DNA from: Reyranella sp.
GTDB lineage: Bacteria; Pseudomonadota; Alphaproteobacteria; Reyranellales; Reyranellaceae
Assembly (NCBI RefSeq): GCF_004297405.1
Contig: NZ_SCVC01000011.1
Span: 248,001 to 312,000 of the forward strand
Direction: 5' to 3'
Length of the DNA: 64,000 bases
The first letter of the stretch is position 1; the number at the start of each line of letters is the position of its first letter. The translations under genes and the position numbers were made by a program. The notes under the pieces are model-generated. The model ran no database searches. It was not told the DNA's origin and worked only from the letters and a program-made list of their open reading frames with translations. Below are positions 52,107 through 61,412 of the stretch, one piece after another.

Positions 52107-53017
52107 TTCTTCTTTCCTCCCGAAACTGCTTCCCGATGAGCGATGTAGGTCGTGGCGGCCACGATGATCGCGGCGCCGACGAAGGTCCAGACGTCGGAGG
52201 TCTTGCCCCAGACCGCCACGTCCATCAAGGCGGCCCAGACGATCCCTAGGAAGGTGATGGGTTGCAGGGCGGAAATGTCGAGGAGGCGATAGGCCCAGGT
52301 GATGAAGAAGTAGCCCATGGTGCCGAAGAAGCCGGCGGCCAGGAACAGCAGGAGCTGCATCAGGGTCGGCGTCTGCCAGAACCAGAGGCCGAAGGGGGCA
52401 AAACAAACGGTGGCGATCATCGTCTGCCAGAAGACCACGAGGGCCGGTCGATCGCGGCCCGACACGGCTTTGGCGACGAGATTGGAACCGGCGATCAACG
52501 GCACTGCGCCGAGCATCAGCCAGATGCCGGCATTCGCCTCGGCGAGGCCTGGCCGCACGATCACCAGCATGCCGAGGAAGCCGATGGCAACCGCCGTCCA
52601 GCGCCGTGCGTGGACCTTCTCCCCGAGGAAAAGCACGGCGCCCAGCGTGACGAAGATCGGACCGGTGAAACCCAACGCCGCCATGGTGGCCAGCGGCAGC
52701 CAGACGACGGCCTCGTACCAGAGGGCATAGCCGGAGGTATGGAACATGCCGCGAAAGCAGTGCAGCTTGAAATCGCGCGTCGCCATCCCCGCGATGCCGC
52801 CGTACCACAGCATGACGGGCGCGATCACGACGACGCCGGCCAGCCAGCGCCCCCACGAAACGAGGAGTGGCGGCAGTTCGGTCGCCAGCTCCTTTACCGA
52901 GGTGTTGAGCAGGGTGAAGAAGATGCCAGATATTACGGCGACGACGAAGCCGCGGGCTGTGCGCGATGGGATGAACCGCGACAGGGAGTCGGGAGCTTCG
53001 ACGGCGGGGGCGGACAT
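52103..53017 (-). CDS. DMT-superfamily (EamA) transporter
   Basis: The 304-residue membrane protein consists of two EamA repeats, about ten helices (GFVVAVISGIFFTLLNTSVKEL and, in the second half, WQTMIATVCFAPFGLWFW). The repeat-end marks are AALGFTGPIFVTLGAVLFLGEKV and QPITFLGIVWAALMDVAVWG. It probably exports or imports a small metabolite. It heads the operon DMT, SDR, hydrolase, acyl-CoA dehydrogenase, so it may carry the substrate of that route. Confidence 0.9.
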   Translation of the reverse strand: MSAPAVEAPDSLSRFIPSRTARGFVVAVISGIFFTLLNTSVKELATELPPLLVSWGRWLAGVVVIAPVMLWYGGIAGMATRDFKLHCFRGMFHTSGYALWYEAVVWLPLATMAALGFTGPIFVTLGAVLFLGEKVHARRWTAVAIGFLGMLVIVRPGLAEANAGIWLMLGAVPLIAGSNLVAKAVSGRDRPALVVFWQTMIATVCFAPFGLWFWQTPTLMQLLLFLAAGFFGTMGYFFITWAYRLLDISALQPITFLGIVWAALMDVAVWGKTSDVWTFVGAAIIVAATTYIAHREAVSGGKKK

Positions 53018-53072
53018 GGGGCATCCGGCTTGCCTGCGCCACGAACGCCGGTCAACCCGCAGGTTTTGCAGG

Positions 53073-54209
53073 TCAGTCCAGCGTCACCCGATAGCGGCTG
53101 ATGGCCAGGATCGAGACCAGCAGCAGCATCGCCAGTAAAGCCGCAAGCGCGGTCGCGATGTCGTCGAAGCTCGCACCCTTCAACATGACGCCGCGCACGA
53201 CCCGCATGAAGTGGGTGGCCGGCAGCGCCTCGCCGATCCATTGCGCCCACACCGGCATGCCGCGGAAGGGGAACATGAAACCCGACAGCAGGATCGACGG
53301 CAGCATCATGAAGAACGAAGCCTGCATGGCCTGGAGCTGGTTCTGCGTCAGCGTCGAGATGGTAAAGCCGATGGCGAGGTTCACGGTGATGAACAGCGCC
53401 GTTCCGACCGAGAGAAGGGTGACGCTGCCTTCGATCGCTACGTCGAAGAGCAGGCGTGAAACGATCAGGATGACGGCGACCTGCACCGAGCCGATCACGA
53501 TGTAGGGCACGATCTTGCCCACCATGACCTCAAGTGGCCGCACCGGCATGGCGAGCAGGTTCTCCATGGTGCCGCGCTCGCGCTCGCGGGTGACGGCGAG
53601 TGCCGTCATCATCACCATGGTCATGGTGAGGATCACGGCGAGCAGCCCGGGCACGATGTTGAGCCGCGACTTGCCCTCGGGATTGTAGCGGCGCTGCACC
53701 ACCAGTTCGACCGCGTCGGGCTTGTTGCGCAGGCTACTCAGCGGGCCGACGAAGTCGTGGGCAGACAATGCCTGATTGATCGCGCGCCCGGCAGCGGCCA
53801 GCGGGTTGGCCGTGGCTAAGGGATCGGTTGCGTCGGCGTCGATCAGGATCTGCGCGCGCTCGCCACGGATCAGCCGGCGCGTGAAGTCCGAGGGGATGGT
53901 CACGACGAACTGCACATCACCTTGTTGCAGGAGCGCGCTCGCTTCGTCCTCGCTTTTTGGCTGGTGTGTGAATTTCATGTAGCCGGTGTTGGAGAGCGCC
54001 GAGAGAACGGTGCGCGTGATCTGGCTCTGGTCGGCAGCGATGACGGCGGTCGGCAGACGGTGCGGGTCGGTGTCGATCGCGTAGCCGAACAGCAGGAGCT
54101 GCATGATCGGCATGCCGAACATCATCGCGAAGGTGAGGCGGTCGCGGCGGAGCTGGAGCACCTCCTTCACGATGATGGCGGCAAGCCGCTTCCAGGCACC
54201 ACGCCACAT
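53073..54209 (-). CDS. ABC-2-type exporter permease (YhhJ/YbhR type)
   Basis: The 378-residue protein has one N-terminal helix (LTFAMMFGMPIMQLLLFGYAID), a large periplasmic part with VIAADQSQITRTVLSAL, and about five C-terminal helices. These include TRERERGTMENLLAMPVRPLEVMVGK, the hallmark of ABC2_membrane_3 exporters. It works with the ATPase 2 bases upstream and the HlyD adaptor. Only one permease gene is present, whereas the related YbhFSR operon has two, so a homodimer is likely. Confidence 0.92.
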   Translation of the reverse strand: MWRGAWKRLAAIIVKEVLQLRRDRLTFAMMFGMPIMQLLLFGYAIDTDPHRLPTAVIAADQSQITRTVLSALSNTGYMKFTHQPKSEDEASALLQQGDVQFVVTIPSDFTRRLIRGERAQILIDADATDPLATANPLAAAGRAINQALSAHDFVGPLSSLRNKPDAVELVVQRRYNPEGKSRLNIVPGLLAVILTMTMVMMTALAVTRERERGTMENLLAMPVRPLEVMVGKIVPYIVIGSVQVAVILIVSRLLFDVAIEGSVTLLSVGTALFITVNLAIGFTISTLTQNQLQAMQASFFMMLPSILLSGFMFPFRGMPVWAQWIGEALPATHFMRVVRGVMLKGASFDDIATALAALLAMLLLVSILAISRYRVTLD

Positions 54210-54211
54210 GG

Positions 54212-55144
54212 TCAGGCCTCGACGCCGGGTGCGTTGTCGTGCGCCCGTCCCATGAGATGGATGAAAATGTCCTCCAGTGTCGGTTCAGCCTCCTGCCAGA
54301 CGACGTTGGGATCGCCACGGAAGGGCTCTATGGCGCGTTCGAGTTCGGCTCGGTCGGGACCGCAGACATGGAGCGTCGTGCCGAACGCGGCCGCGGCGCT
54401 CACGCCCGACGCATCGCGCAACTTTGGGGCAAGCCGATCCGCGCCCGGGCCGGTCGCCACGAATGCGAAGAGGCCGGATTGCCGGATGATGTCCTCGGCG
54501 GTGCCGCGTGCCATCAGCTCGCCGTAGGCGATGTAAGCGATCTCGTGACAGCGCTCGGCTTCGTCCATGTAGTGCGTCGACACCAGCACGGTGATGCCTT
54601 CAGCCGCGTAGGTATGGATCTCGTCCCAGAACGCGCGGCGTGCCTTGGGATCGACGCCGGCGGTCGGTTCGTCGAGCAGCAGCAGCTTGGGCTCGTGCAG
54701 GACGCAGGCCGCGAGGGCCAGGCGTTGCTTCCAGCCGCCGGAGAGCGATCCAGCCAGTTGGCCCTGGCGTGTCGTCAGCCCCAGTCGTTCCAGCGATTGG
54801 TCGACACGGGCTTTCAACCGGTCGAGCCCATAGACGCGGCCGACGAACTCGAGATTCTCGCGAATGGTGAGATCCTCGTAGAGACCGAAGCGCTGGGTCA
54901 TGTAGCCGGTCTGCCGCTTGATCGCCTCGCGGTCGTGCACGAGGTCATGACCGAGACAGGTGCCACCCCCTTCGTCGGGGGTCAGCAGGCCGCAGATCAT
55001 GCGCAAGGTCGTGGTCTTGCCTGAACCGTTCGGCCCGAGGAAGCCGCAGATGCGGCCCTGTTCGACGGCGAGACTGAAGCGATCGACGACGGTGCGCGTG
55101 CCGTAGCGCTTCACCAGATCATGGACGTCGATCGCCCGTGTCAT
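54212..55144 (-). CDS. ABC-2 exporter ATP-binding protein
   Basis: The 310-residue ATPase has Walker A GPNGSGKTT, signature LSGGWKQRLALA, Walker B LLLLDEPTAGVDP and switch STHYMDEAERC. A C-terminal extension (ELERAIEPFRGDPNVVWQEAEPTLEDIFIHLMG) is typical of the CcmA/YbhF drug- or antibiotic-exporter group. The ATG overlaps the HlyD stop by 4 bases; the longer frame through the HlyD gene is rejected. This ATPase is single-domain, whereas E. coli YbhF has two. Confidence 0.93.
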   Translation of the reverse strand: MTRAIDVHDLVKRYGTRTVVDRFSLAVEQGRICGFLGPNGSGKTTTLRMICGLLTPDEGGGTCLGHDLVHDREAIKRQTGYMTQRFGLYEDLTIRENLEFVGRVYGLDRLKARVDQSLERLGLTTRQGQLAGSLSGGWKQRLALAACVLHEPKLLLLDEPTAGVDPKARRAFWDEIHTYAAEGITVLVSTHYMDEAERCHEIAYIAYGELMARGTAEDIIRQSGLFAFVATGPGADRLAPKLRDASGVSAAAAFGTTLHVCGPDRAELERAIEPFRGDPNVVWQEAEPTLEDIFIHLMGRAHDNAPGVEA

Positions 55145-56142
55145 GGCGCGGTTCCAAACGGTTCGACGGCGACGGGAAGACCCGGCTGCAGGGGCGTGGC
55201 CAGCTTGGTGGGCCGTGCTTCGACCAGGAACACGAGCTTGGTCCGGGCGCTCTGAGAATAGATGACGGGCGGCGTGTACTCGGCGCGCGGTGAAACATAG
55301 ATGATTGTCGCCTTGAGGCCGGATGGGCAGGAATCGCAGGTAAAGGACACTTCGTTGCCGGGGCGGGCCCGCGCCACGTCCTCTTCGGGTACGAAGAAGC
55401 GCAGCTTCACCCGGAAGTCGGGCAACAGGGAGACGACAGGCGATCCGGCTGGCACCCATTCGCCGACGTTGAAGAAGGTGTTTTCGACCAGCGCGTCTTC
55501 GGGCGCGACGGGCATCAGGTCGTCGAGCTTCTTCCTCGCCTGGTCGACGTTGGCCTGGTTCTGGACGACCAGCGCCTTGGCGGCGTCGATCTCGTCGGGG
55601 CGCGCGGCGAGATCGCCGACTTTTTCCTGCGCGGCGAGAGACGCCGCGCGCGAGCGGAGTTGGCGCACCTGGGCATCGGCCTGGTCATAGGCCTGGCGTG
55701 TCGTGTAGGCACGTTCGAGAAGCTGCGCCTGGCGCTTGAGCTCGACCTCGGCCAGCGCCAGAGACGCTTCGACCTCACGGCGTTGGCCACGGATGACGTC
55801 CTGCTCTTCCTGCCGCTTGCCGGTCAGCATGTTTTCGTAGCGCGCCTTGGCTTCGGCGAGGGCTGCTTCGGCACGTGCGACCTCGGCCTTGGCGACCACG
55901 GGATCGATCACGAACAGCCGATCGCCTTTCTTCACGCGGCCGCCGCGATCGACCGGCCGTTCGAGCAGCCGTCCGGCGATGGGGGGCGCGATCAGGCTGG
56001 TCTCGCCTTCGACATAGCCGAGATACGTCGATGTGTCGGAGCCGAGGCCGATGAAAGCAAGCATGCGCTCGCCCCAGACAACATAGGAGACGAGCGCCGC
56101 AGCAACGAGTGCTGCGATGACGACGAAGGGCGCGCGTTTCAT
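55141..56142 (-). CDS. HlyD-family periplasmic adaptor (membrane fusion protein)
   Basis: The 333-residue protein starts with one membrane anchor (FVVIAALVAAALVSYVVWG), then a biotinyl/lipoyl half (GETSLIAPPIAGRLLERPVDRGGRVKKGDRLFVID). A long coiled-coil hairpin (about residues 95-215) follows, then the second half and a beta domain. It bridges the ABC exporter to an outer-membrane channel, which is not encoded here. The start lies 2 bases behind the tetR stop, so the operon runs tetR, adaptor, ATPase, permease. Confidence 0.92.
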   Translation of the reverse strand: MKRAPFVVIAALVAAALVSYVVWGERMLAFIGLGSDTSTYLGYVEGETSLIAPPIAGRLLERPVDRGGRVKKGDRLFVIDPVVAKAEVARAEAALAEAKARYENMLTGKRQEEQDVIRGQRREVEASLALAEVELKRQAQLLERAYTTRQAYDQADAQVRQLRSRAASLAAQEKVGDLAARPDEIDAAKALVVQNQANVDQARKKLDDLMPVAPEDALVENTFFNVGEWVPAGSPVVSLLPDFRVKLRFFVPEEDVARARPGNEVSFTCDSCPSGLKATIIYVSPRAEYTPPVIYSQSARTKLVFLVEARPTKLATPLQPGLPVAVEPFGTAP

Positions 56143-56144
56143 GA

Positions 56145-56774
56145 TCAGGCCTCCGGAGCGGGGCGTAACGCGTGCAGCATCAGGTCGGCGTGATGGCGAG
56201 CCAGCGCTCGCACATCGAGCTTCTCCGCGCCGATCGGCTCGAACACTGTGCGCCAGAGGCCGGCCAGCAGCATGGCGCCCATCATCGAGCGCACCGTCAT
56301 CGCCGGATCGACCTTGCGGAACTCACCTTGCTTGATGCCGCGTGCGATCAGCTCTTCGAGCAGTGGCAGGCCGCGGCCGATCACTTCCTTCAGGTAGAAC
56401 TGGCCGATCTCGGGGAAGGCGCGGGACTCGGCGATCACCAGCTTGGCGATCGAGGCCATGGGCGTGTCCTCGATGCGGCCGGCCATAAATTCGAGGATGC
56501 GGGGCAGCAGGTCGGCCACGGGGCCACGATGGGCGGCCAGCATCGTCTCTACCGTCATCAGATTGGCGGTGATGGCCTGCCGGATCACACCTTGGAAGAG
56601 GGACAGCTTGTCGTCGAAGTAGAGGTAGATCGCCGCCTTGCTGAGGCCCGCGCGCCGGGCGACGTCGTCCAGCCGCGTGCCGGCGAAGCCCGTTTCGACA
56701 AACTGGGCGAGGGCGGCGTTCAGTATTTCCTGCGGCCGTTCGGCCGGTGCGCGACGCTGTTTGACCGGCTTCAT
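56145..56774 (-). CDS. TetR-family repressor of the exporter operon
   Basis: The 209-residue protein opens with a TetR helix-turn-helix (EILNAALAQFVETGFAGTRLDDVARRAGLSKAAIYLYFDDKLSLF). The ligand domain has a TetR_C-type pattern (MASIAKLVIAESRAFPEIGQFYLKEVI), as in the YbiH/CecR group, whose E. coli member controls a similar exporter operon. It is the first gene of the operon, and its own promoter region carries a matching dyad, so it probably represses its own operon until a drug-like ligand binds. Confidence 0.93.
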   Translation of the reverse strand: MKPVKQRRAPAERPQEILNAALAQFVETGFAGTRLDDVARRAGLSKAAIYLYFDDKLSLFQGVIRQAITANLMTVETMLAAHRGPVADLLPRILEFMAGRIEDTPMASIAKLVIAESRAFPEIGQFYLKEVIGRGLPLLEELIARGIKQGEFRKVDPAMTVRSMMGAMLLAGLWRTVFEPIGAEKLDVRALARHHADLMLHALRPAPEA

Positions 56775-56776
56775 AA

Positions 56777-56800
56777 AACTAACTTACCAGTCAGTTAGTT
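56777..56800. promoter_or_regulatory. TetR operator dyad AACTAACT-N8-AGTTAGTT
   Basis: AACTAACT (56777-56784), 8 bases, AGTTAGTT (56793-56800) is a perfect 24-bp dyad starting 2 bases before the tetR ATG. Arm length and spacing fit TetR repressor sites. Binding here would block both transcription and the ribosome site of the operon. Confidence 0.7.
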
Positions 56801-56864
56801 GAGTTTCAAGAGGATGCCGATCCTGCAGGCGGCAGCCTAGACTGGCCGTTTGGAGGGACCTCCC

Positions 56865-57476
56865 ATGGACACAATGCTCGAAACGTCGCTGCGTGCCTGC
56901 CGCACGCTCGATCCCAAGCCGGCAACCCCCGTCCTGTTCGCCCACTTCGTGCTGCGCTCTTCGAACATCCAGCCGATGATCGACTGGTATTCGACGGTGC
57001 TGAACATGCATGTGGTGCAGCGCACCGAGTACATCTGCTTCCTGACCTACGACGACGAGCATCACCGGCTCGGCATTGTGAACCTCGCCGGACTCACGGC
57101 ACCCGATGCGAAGACATCCGGCCTCGCCCATGTCGCCTACACCATGGCCGATATCGGGGCGCTGCTCTCGACCTATCGCCGCGTGAAGACGCTCGGCATC
57201 GAACCGTCGCGCTGCATCCATCACGGTCCGACCGTGTCGATCTACTACCGCGATCCCGACGGCAATGGCGTCGAATTGCAGGTCGATCGCTACGCGACCA
57301 AGGAAGCGACGGCGGCCTATTTCCAGACGGCCGAGTTCAAGAAGAATCCGATCGGCGTTGTCTTCGACCCCGAGACACTGGTTCAGGCCTACGAGGCCGG
57401 TGCACCTGAAAGCGAGCTGCTCACCATGCCCGAGGGGCCGCCGGCAGCGCCGCAATCGCCACCCAAGCCAAACTGA
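56865..57476 (+). CDS. VOC-family extradiol-dioxygenase-like protein
   Basis: The 203-residue protein has the VOC/glyoxalase pattern of catechol-2,3-dioxygenase-like proteins: FAHFVLRSSNIQPMIDWYSTVL (first His), GLAHVAYTMADIGALLSTYRR (second His), and YYRDPDGNGVELQVDRYAT (Glu). These are the three iron ligands. The C-terminal tail is Pro-rich. The ATG at 56865 has GGAGG in front. It is divergent from the tetR operon, with the dyad between. Substrate unknown, perhaps a catechol. Confidence 0.88.
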   Translation: MDTMLETSLRACRTLDPKPATPVLFAHFVLRSSNIQPMIDWYSTVLNMHVVQRTEYICFLTYDDEHHRLGIVNLAGLTAPDAKTSGLAHVAYTMADIGALLSTYRRVKTLGIEPSRCIHHGPTVSIYYRDPDGNGVELQVDRYATKEATAAYFQTAEFKKNPIGVVFDPETLVQAYEAGAPESELLTMPEGPPAAPQSPPKPN

Positions 57477-57483
57477 GTCTGGC

Positions 57484-57852
57484 CTAGAACAGCCAGGCCA
57501 GGGCGGTTCCGCCCATGAGGATGAAGAGGATCGCCGTGCCGACGACGAGGCGGTTGGCCGGGCGATAGCTGCCGCTCTCGATCATCCGGCCGACATGCAG
57601 GTAGTGCCAGATCGCACCGCAAAGCATCACGATGCCGAGAACGACGAGGCCAATGCCCAGCTTCTCGACGTGACGGTTGGTGATCTGACGCACTTCCGGC
57701 ACGACCTGATGCATCTCCACGAGGAAAAGGCTGAAGCGGTTGATGGCGACGCCGAGCGTCATCACGGCAATCGATGTCCGGATCCAGGCGAGGAACGTCC
57801 GTTCGTTGGCGAGATGATCGCTGATGTGTCGGTTGATGGGCGCGTTCTCCAC
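57484..57852 (-). CDS. DUF202 (YidH-like) inner-membrane protein
   Basis: The 122-residue product has the DUF202 signature HLANERTFLAWIRTSIAVMTLGVAI (NERTFLAW), then two more membrane helices (GIGLVVLGIVMLCGAIWHYL and VGTAILFILMGGTALAWLF). Function in the family is not known. GTG at 57852 was chosen, with GGAGGG 6 bases upstream; the ORF is longer only by noise. It is separated from the acyl-CoA dehydrogenase gene by a strong terminator. Confidence 0.88.
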   Translation of the reverse strand: MENAPINRHISDHLANERTFLAWIRTSIAVMTLGVAINRFSLFLVEMHQVVPEVRQITNRHVEKLGIGLVVLGIVMLCGAIWHYLHVGRMIESGSYRPANRLVVGTAILFILMGGTALAWLF

Positions 57853-57871
57853 GGCATTCCCTCCAGACAAG

Positions 57872-57902
57872 AAAAAGGGCGCGACCCCGAAGGATCGCGC
57901 CC
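57872..57902 (-). terminator. Intrinsic terminator after the acyl-CoA dehydrogenase gene
   Basis: Read on the - strand, GGGCGCGATCC, tetraloop TTCG, GGGTCGCGCCC forms an 11-bp stem with one T-G pair, followed by TTTTTC. The extra-stable tetraloop and T run make this the clearest terminator in the window. It ends the dehydrogenase message and separates it from the DUF202 gene. Confidence 0.88.
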
Positions 57903-57926
57903 CGCTTTTCTCCGTCAAGTGACGGC

Positions 57927-59150
<1,224 letters not shown>

Positions 59151-59340
59151 CGCTCTTTCTCCCTTTGTGCTGCGGCGCACTCTGGCCGAAAACCTCGCCA
59201 ATGTGAACGGGCATTCAGGTCGGAGACGGTACCCACGACGCCGCATGCACGGCCGGTTTCGGATCGCGGACGAAGTCGAGCCTCACCGCGAGTGCATGCC
59301 GCAACAGACACGCTAGTATCCATACCGAGGGAGAACGCCC

Positions 59341-60792
59341 GTGAACCTTGTCGGAATGAACGAGGGATTCGTGCTGGTCGCCAAGCGCGACTGCCAGACC
59401 TGTGAACTGGTGCAGCCGGTGGTGCGCGAACTGGCCGCCGGGGCGCGACCGCTCGCTGTCTACAGCCAGGACGATCCGGCTTTCCCCGAGGGCGTGGCCG
59501 GCGTCCGCGATGACCGTGCCCTGGAAGTCTCTTTCCGTCTCGGCATCGAAACCGTGCCGACCCTGATCCGCCTCGAAGGTGGCCGCGAGGTCGAGCGCGT
59601 TGTCGGCTGGCAGCGTGACGAGTGGCGGGCGTTGACCGGCGTCAATTCGCTGGGCGAGGGCTTGCCAGCGTGGCGGCCGGGCTGTGGCTCCAAATCCGTC
59701 GAGCCCGGCATCGTCGACGAACTCGAGATCAAGTATGGCGACGTGCCGTTCCAGGCGCGGCGCATCGAGGTCGGTGAGCATGAGGACGAATTCGAGGCGA
59801 TGTATTCGCGGGGCTGGTCGGATGGCCTTCCGACGGTGCCGCCGACGCGACTGCGCGTGCATCGCATGCTGAAGGGCACAAACCGCGATCCCAAGGACGT
59901 GCTGGGTCTGCTGCCGCCCGACCTGCAGCCGATCACGGTCGAGAAGGTGGCCATCAATGCTGTCATGGCAGGCTGCGCGCCGGAATACATGCCGGTGGTG
60001 ATTGCCGCAGTCGAGGCCGCGCTCTCCGAGCCCTTCAATATGCATGGTGTACTGGCGACCACCATGTTCTGCGGCCCGATCATGATCGTGAACGGGCCGA
60101 TCGCCAGGGCCATCGGCATGAACGGCCGCGGCAATGCGCTGGGGCAAGGTAACCGTGCCAACGCCACGATCGGCCGCGCCCTGCAGCTTTGCGTGCGCAA
60201 TGTCGGCGGCGGGCGGCCGCAGGGTGTCGACCGTTCGACCCTGGGAACGCCCGGCAAGTACACCTTCTGCTTCGCGGAGGATGAGGCGGGCTCGTTCTGG
60301 GAGCCGCTGTCGGTCGAGCGCGGCTTTGCCAAGGGCAGCAATACCGTGACCCTGTTCGCCGGTGACGGCGTGCACGGCGTCGTCGATCAGCAATCGCGTA
60401 CGCCGGAATCGCTGTCGCGTACCTTTGCGCTCAGCCTGCGCGGCGTGAACCATTGGAAGCTCGCACAGGGAGCCGATGCCATCCTGGTCGTGAGCCCCGA
60501 ACACGAACGCACCTTCAAAACGGCCGGCTGGGACAAAGCACGACTGCGCCGGGAACTCGACGCCTTGCTCGAACTGCCCGCCGAAGAGATCGTGCGTGGG
60601 GCGGGTGGCATTGCCGAAGGTGTGCCGGCTGCGGCGCTGGGCGACCGCAAGACCATCCCGAAGTTCCGCAAGGGCGGACTGCTGATCGTGCGGGCCGGTG
60701 GCGACGCCGGCATGTTCTCGGCCGTGATTGCCGGTTGGGGCGCCTCGGGGCCAATCGGCAGCACACCGGTCACCATCGCCATCAAGGATTGA
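59341..60792 (+). CDS. Thioredoxin-like domain fused to a UGSC-partner domain of unknown function
   Basis: From the GTG at 59341 (GAGGGAGAA upstream) the product is 483 residues. Residues about 1-100 look thioredoxin-like: VLVAKRDCQTCELVQPVVREL with a CxxC pair (18 and 21) and the cis-Pro region IETVPTLIRLEGG. Residues about 130-483 form a conserved enzyme-like domain (GRGWSDGLPTVPPT-type start, GCAPEYMPVVIAAVEA, CGPIMIVNGPIARAIGMN) with several cysteines. I cannot name its reaction. The gene lies 11 bases before the selenoprotein gene, and a CxxC domain next to a Sec-x-x-Cys protein fits an electron donor or fused maturation partner. Confidence 0.7.
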   Translation: MNLVGMNEGFVLVAKRDCQTCELVQPVVRELAAGARPLAVYSQDDPAFPEGVAGVRDDRALEVSFRLGIETVPTLIRLEGGREVERVVGWQRDEWRALTGVNSLGEGLPAWRPGCGSKSVEPGIVDELEIKYGDVPFQARRIEVGEHEDEFEAMYSRGWSDGLPTVPPTRLRVHRMLKGTNRDPKDVLGLLPPDLQPITVEKVAINAVMAGCAPEYMPVVIAAVEAALSEPFNMHGVLATTMFCGPIMIVNGPIARAIGMNGRGNALGQGNRANATIGRALQLCVRNVGGGRPQGVDRSTLGTPGKYTFCFAEDEAGSFWEPLSVERGFAKGSNTVTLFAGDGVHGVVDQQSRTPESLSRTFALSLRGVNHWKLAQGADAILVVSPEHERTFKTAGWDKARLRRELDALLELPAEEIVRGAGGIAEGVPAAALGDRKTIPKFRKGGLLIVRAGGDAGMFSAVIAGWGASGPIGSTPVTIAIKD

Positions 60793-60803
60793 GGAGGAAA
60801 CGG

Positions 60804-61316
60804 ATGGAACTGCTCGACCCAACATCAGAGATTTCGCCCATACGGCGTGCCCGCAAGGCGCCGCCCGACAAGATCGCTGGCTTGACCGTGGGGCTGCTCG
60901 ATATCTCCAAGCCGCGCGGCAACATTTTCCTCGACCGCATCGAAGAGCGGCTGACGGAAAAGGGCGTGGCGGTGAAGCGCTACAAGAAGCCCACTTTTAC
61001 GCGGCCTGCCCCCAATGATCTGTCGCAGAAGATCGCCAGCGAGGTCGACCTCGTGATCGAAGGCCTGGCCGATTGAGGCTCTTGCACATCGTGCAGTCTG
61101 CACGACATCAAGACCCTCGACGACAAAGGCATTCCCGGCGGCTACGTCGCCTCTTCGGTGTTCGTGGAAGCAAGTGAGGCGCAAGCCCAGTCGCTCGGCT
61201 TCGAGCCCGGCGTCGTCTACGTCCCGCATCCCATCCAGGACCGCACCGACGACGAAATGCGGGCGCTCGCTGACCAGGCATTCGAGCAGGTGCTGGCATT
61301 GATTGAGCGCGCATAG
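60804..61316 (+). CDS. UGSC-family selenoprotein read through an in-frame TGA (Sec91)
   Basis: From ATG 60804 (GAGGAGG 7 bases upstream) the frame is open to TAG 61314-61316 except for one TGA at 61074-61076, codon 91. Around it the protein reads EGLAD-U-GSCTSCSLHDI, exactly the U-G-S-C motif that names the UGSC family, with Sec91, Cys94 and Cys97. The 79 codons after the TGA keep normal codon use and a globular sequence (GGYVASSVFVEASEAQAQSL; VVYVPHPIQDR). Full length is 170 residues. A SECIS-like hairpin follows the TGA. The protein should be a selenium-dependent redox enzyme of unknown substrate, paired with the thioredoxin-like gene upstream. It needs SelA, SelB, SelC and SelD from elsewhere in the genome. 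A nonsense mutation is the alternative and is less likely. Confidence 0.9.
61074..61115 (+). promoter_or_regulatory. Bacterial SECIS element directly after the Sec codon
   Basis: After the TGA, an outer stem TCTTG (61080-61084)/CAAGA (61109-61113) and an inner stem TCGTGC (61089-61094)/GCACGA (61100-61105) surround the loop AGTCT. Exactly 19 bases separate the TGA from the loop G-T (61096-61097). E. coli fdhF has the same 19-base distance and nearly the same apical sequence (TGCAGGTCTGCA there, TGCAGTCTGCA here). This would recruit SelB for Sec insertion. Confidence 0.85.
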
Positions 61317-61375
61317 AGCCCTGTGCGGCACGCACGTCCAGGGTAACGATGCCTCTTGCCGACGGCGTCGTTGCA

Positions 61376-61407
61376 TCCCTAAATCGTCGACAATGACGAT
61401 TTAGGGA
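61376..61407. promoter_or_regulatory. Inverted repeat with 13-bp perfect arms covering the ribosome site of the acyl-CoA ligase
   Basis: TCCCTAAATCGTC and GACGATTTAGGGA flank GACAAT. The right arm contains the AGGGA of the ligase's ribosome site, 5 bases before the GTG start. It may be a repressor operator, an RNA switch hiding the ribosome site, or a weak terminator for the selenoprotein message. Confidence 0.6.
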
Positions 61408-61412
61408 GAAGC

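Noticed and set aside
53018..53072. Terminator between the exporter operon and the DMT gene
   Set aside because: No stem of useful length or T run could be found in these bases.
59215..60825. 536-codon open frame on the minus strand across the thioredoxin-like gene
   Set aside because: It is a high-GC antisense shadow with His/Arg-rich low-quality protein; the plus-strand gene has motifs and a ribosome site.
61074..61076. TGA as a nonsense mutation making a pseudogene
   Set aside because: The TGA falls exactly in the U-G-S-C family motif, the downstream frame is intact for 79 codons, and a SECIS hairpin has the right spacing.
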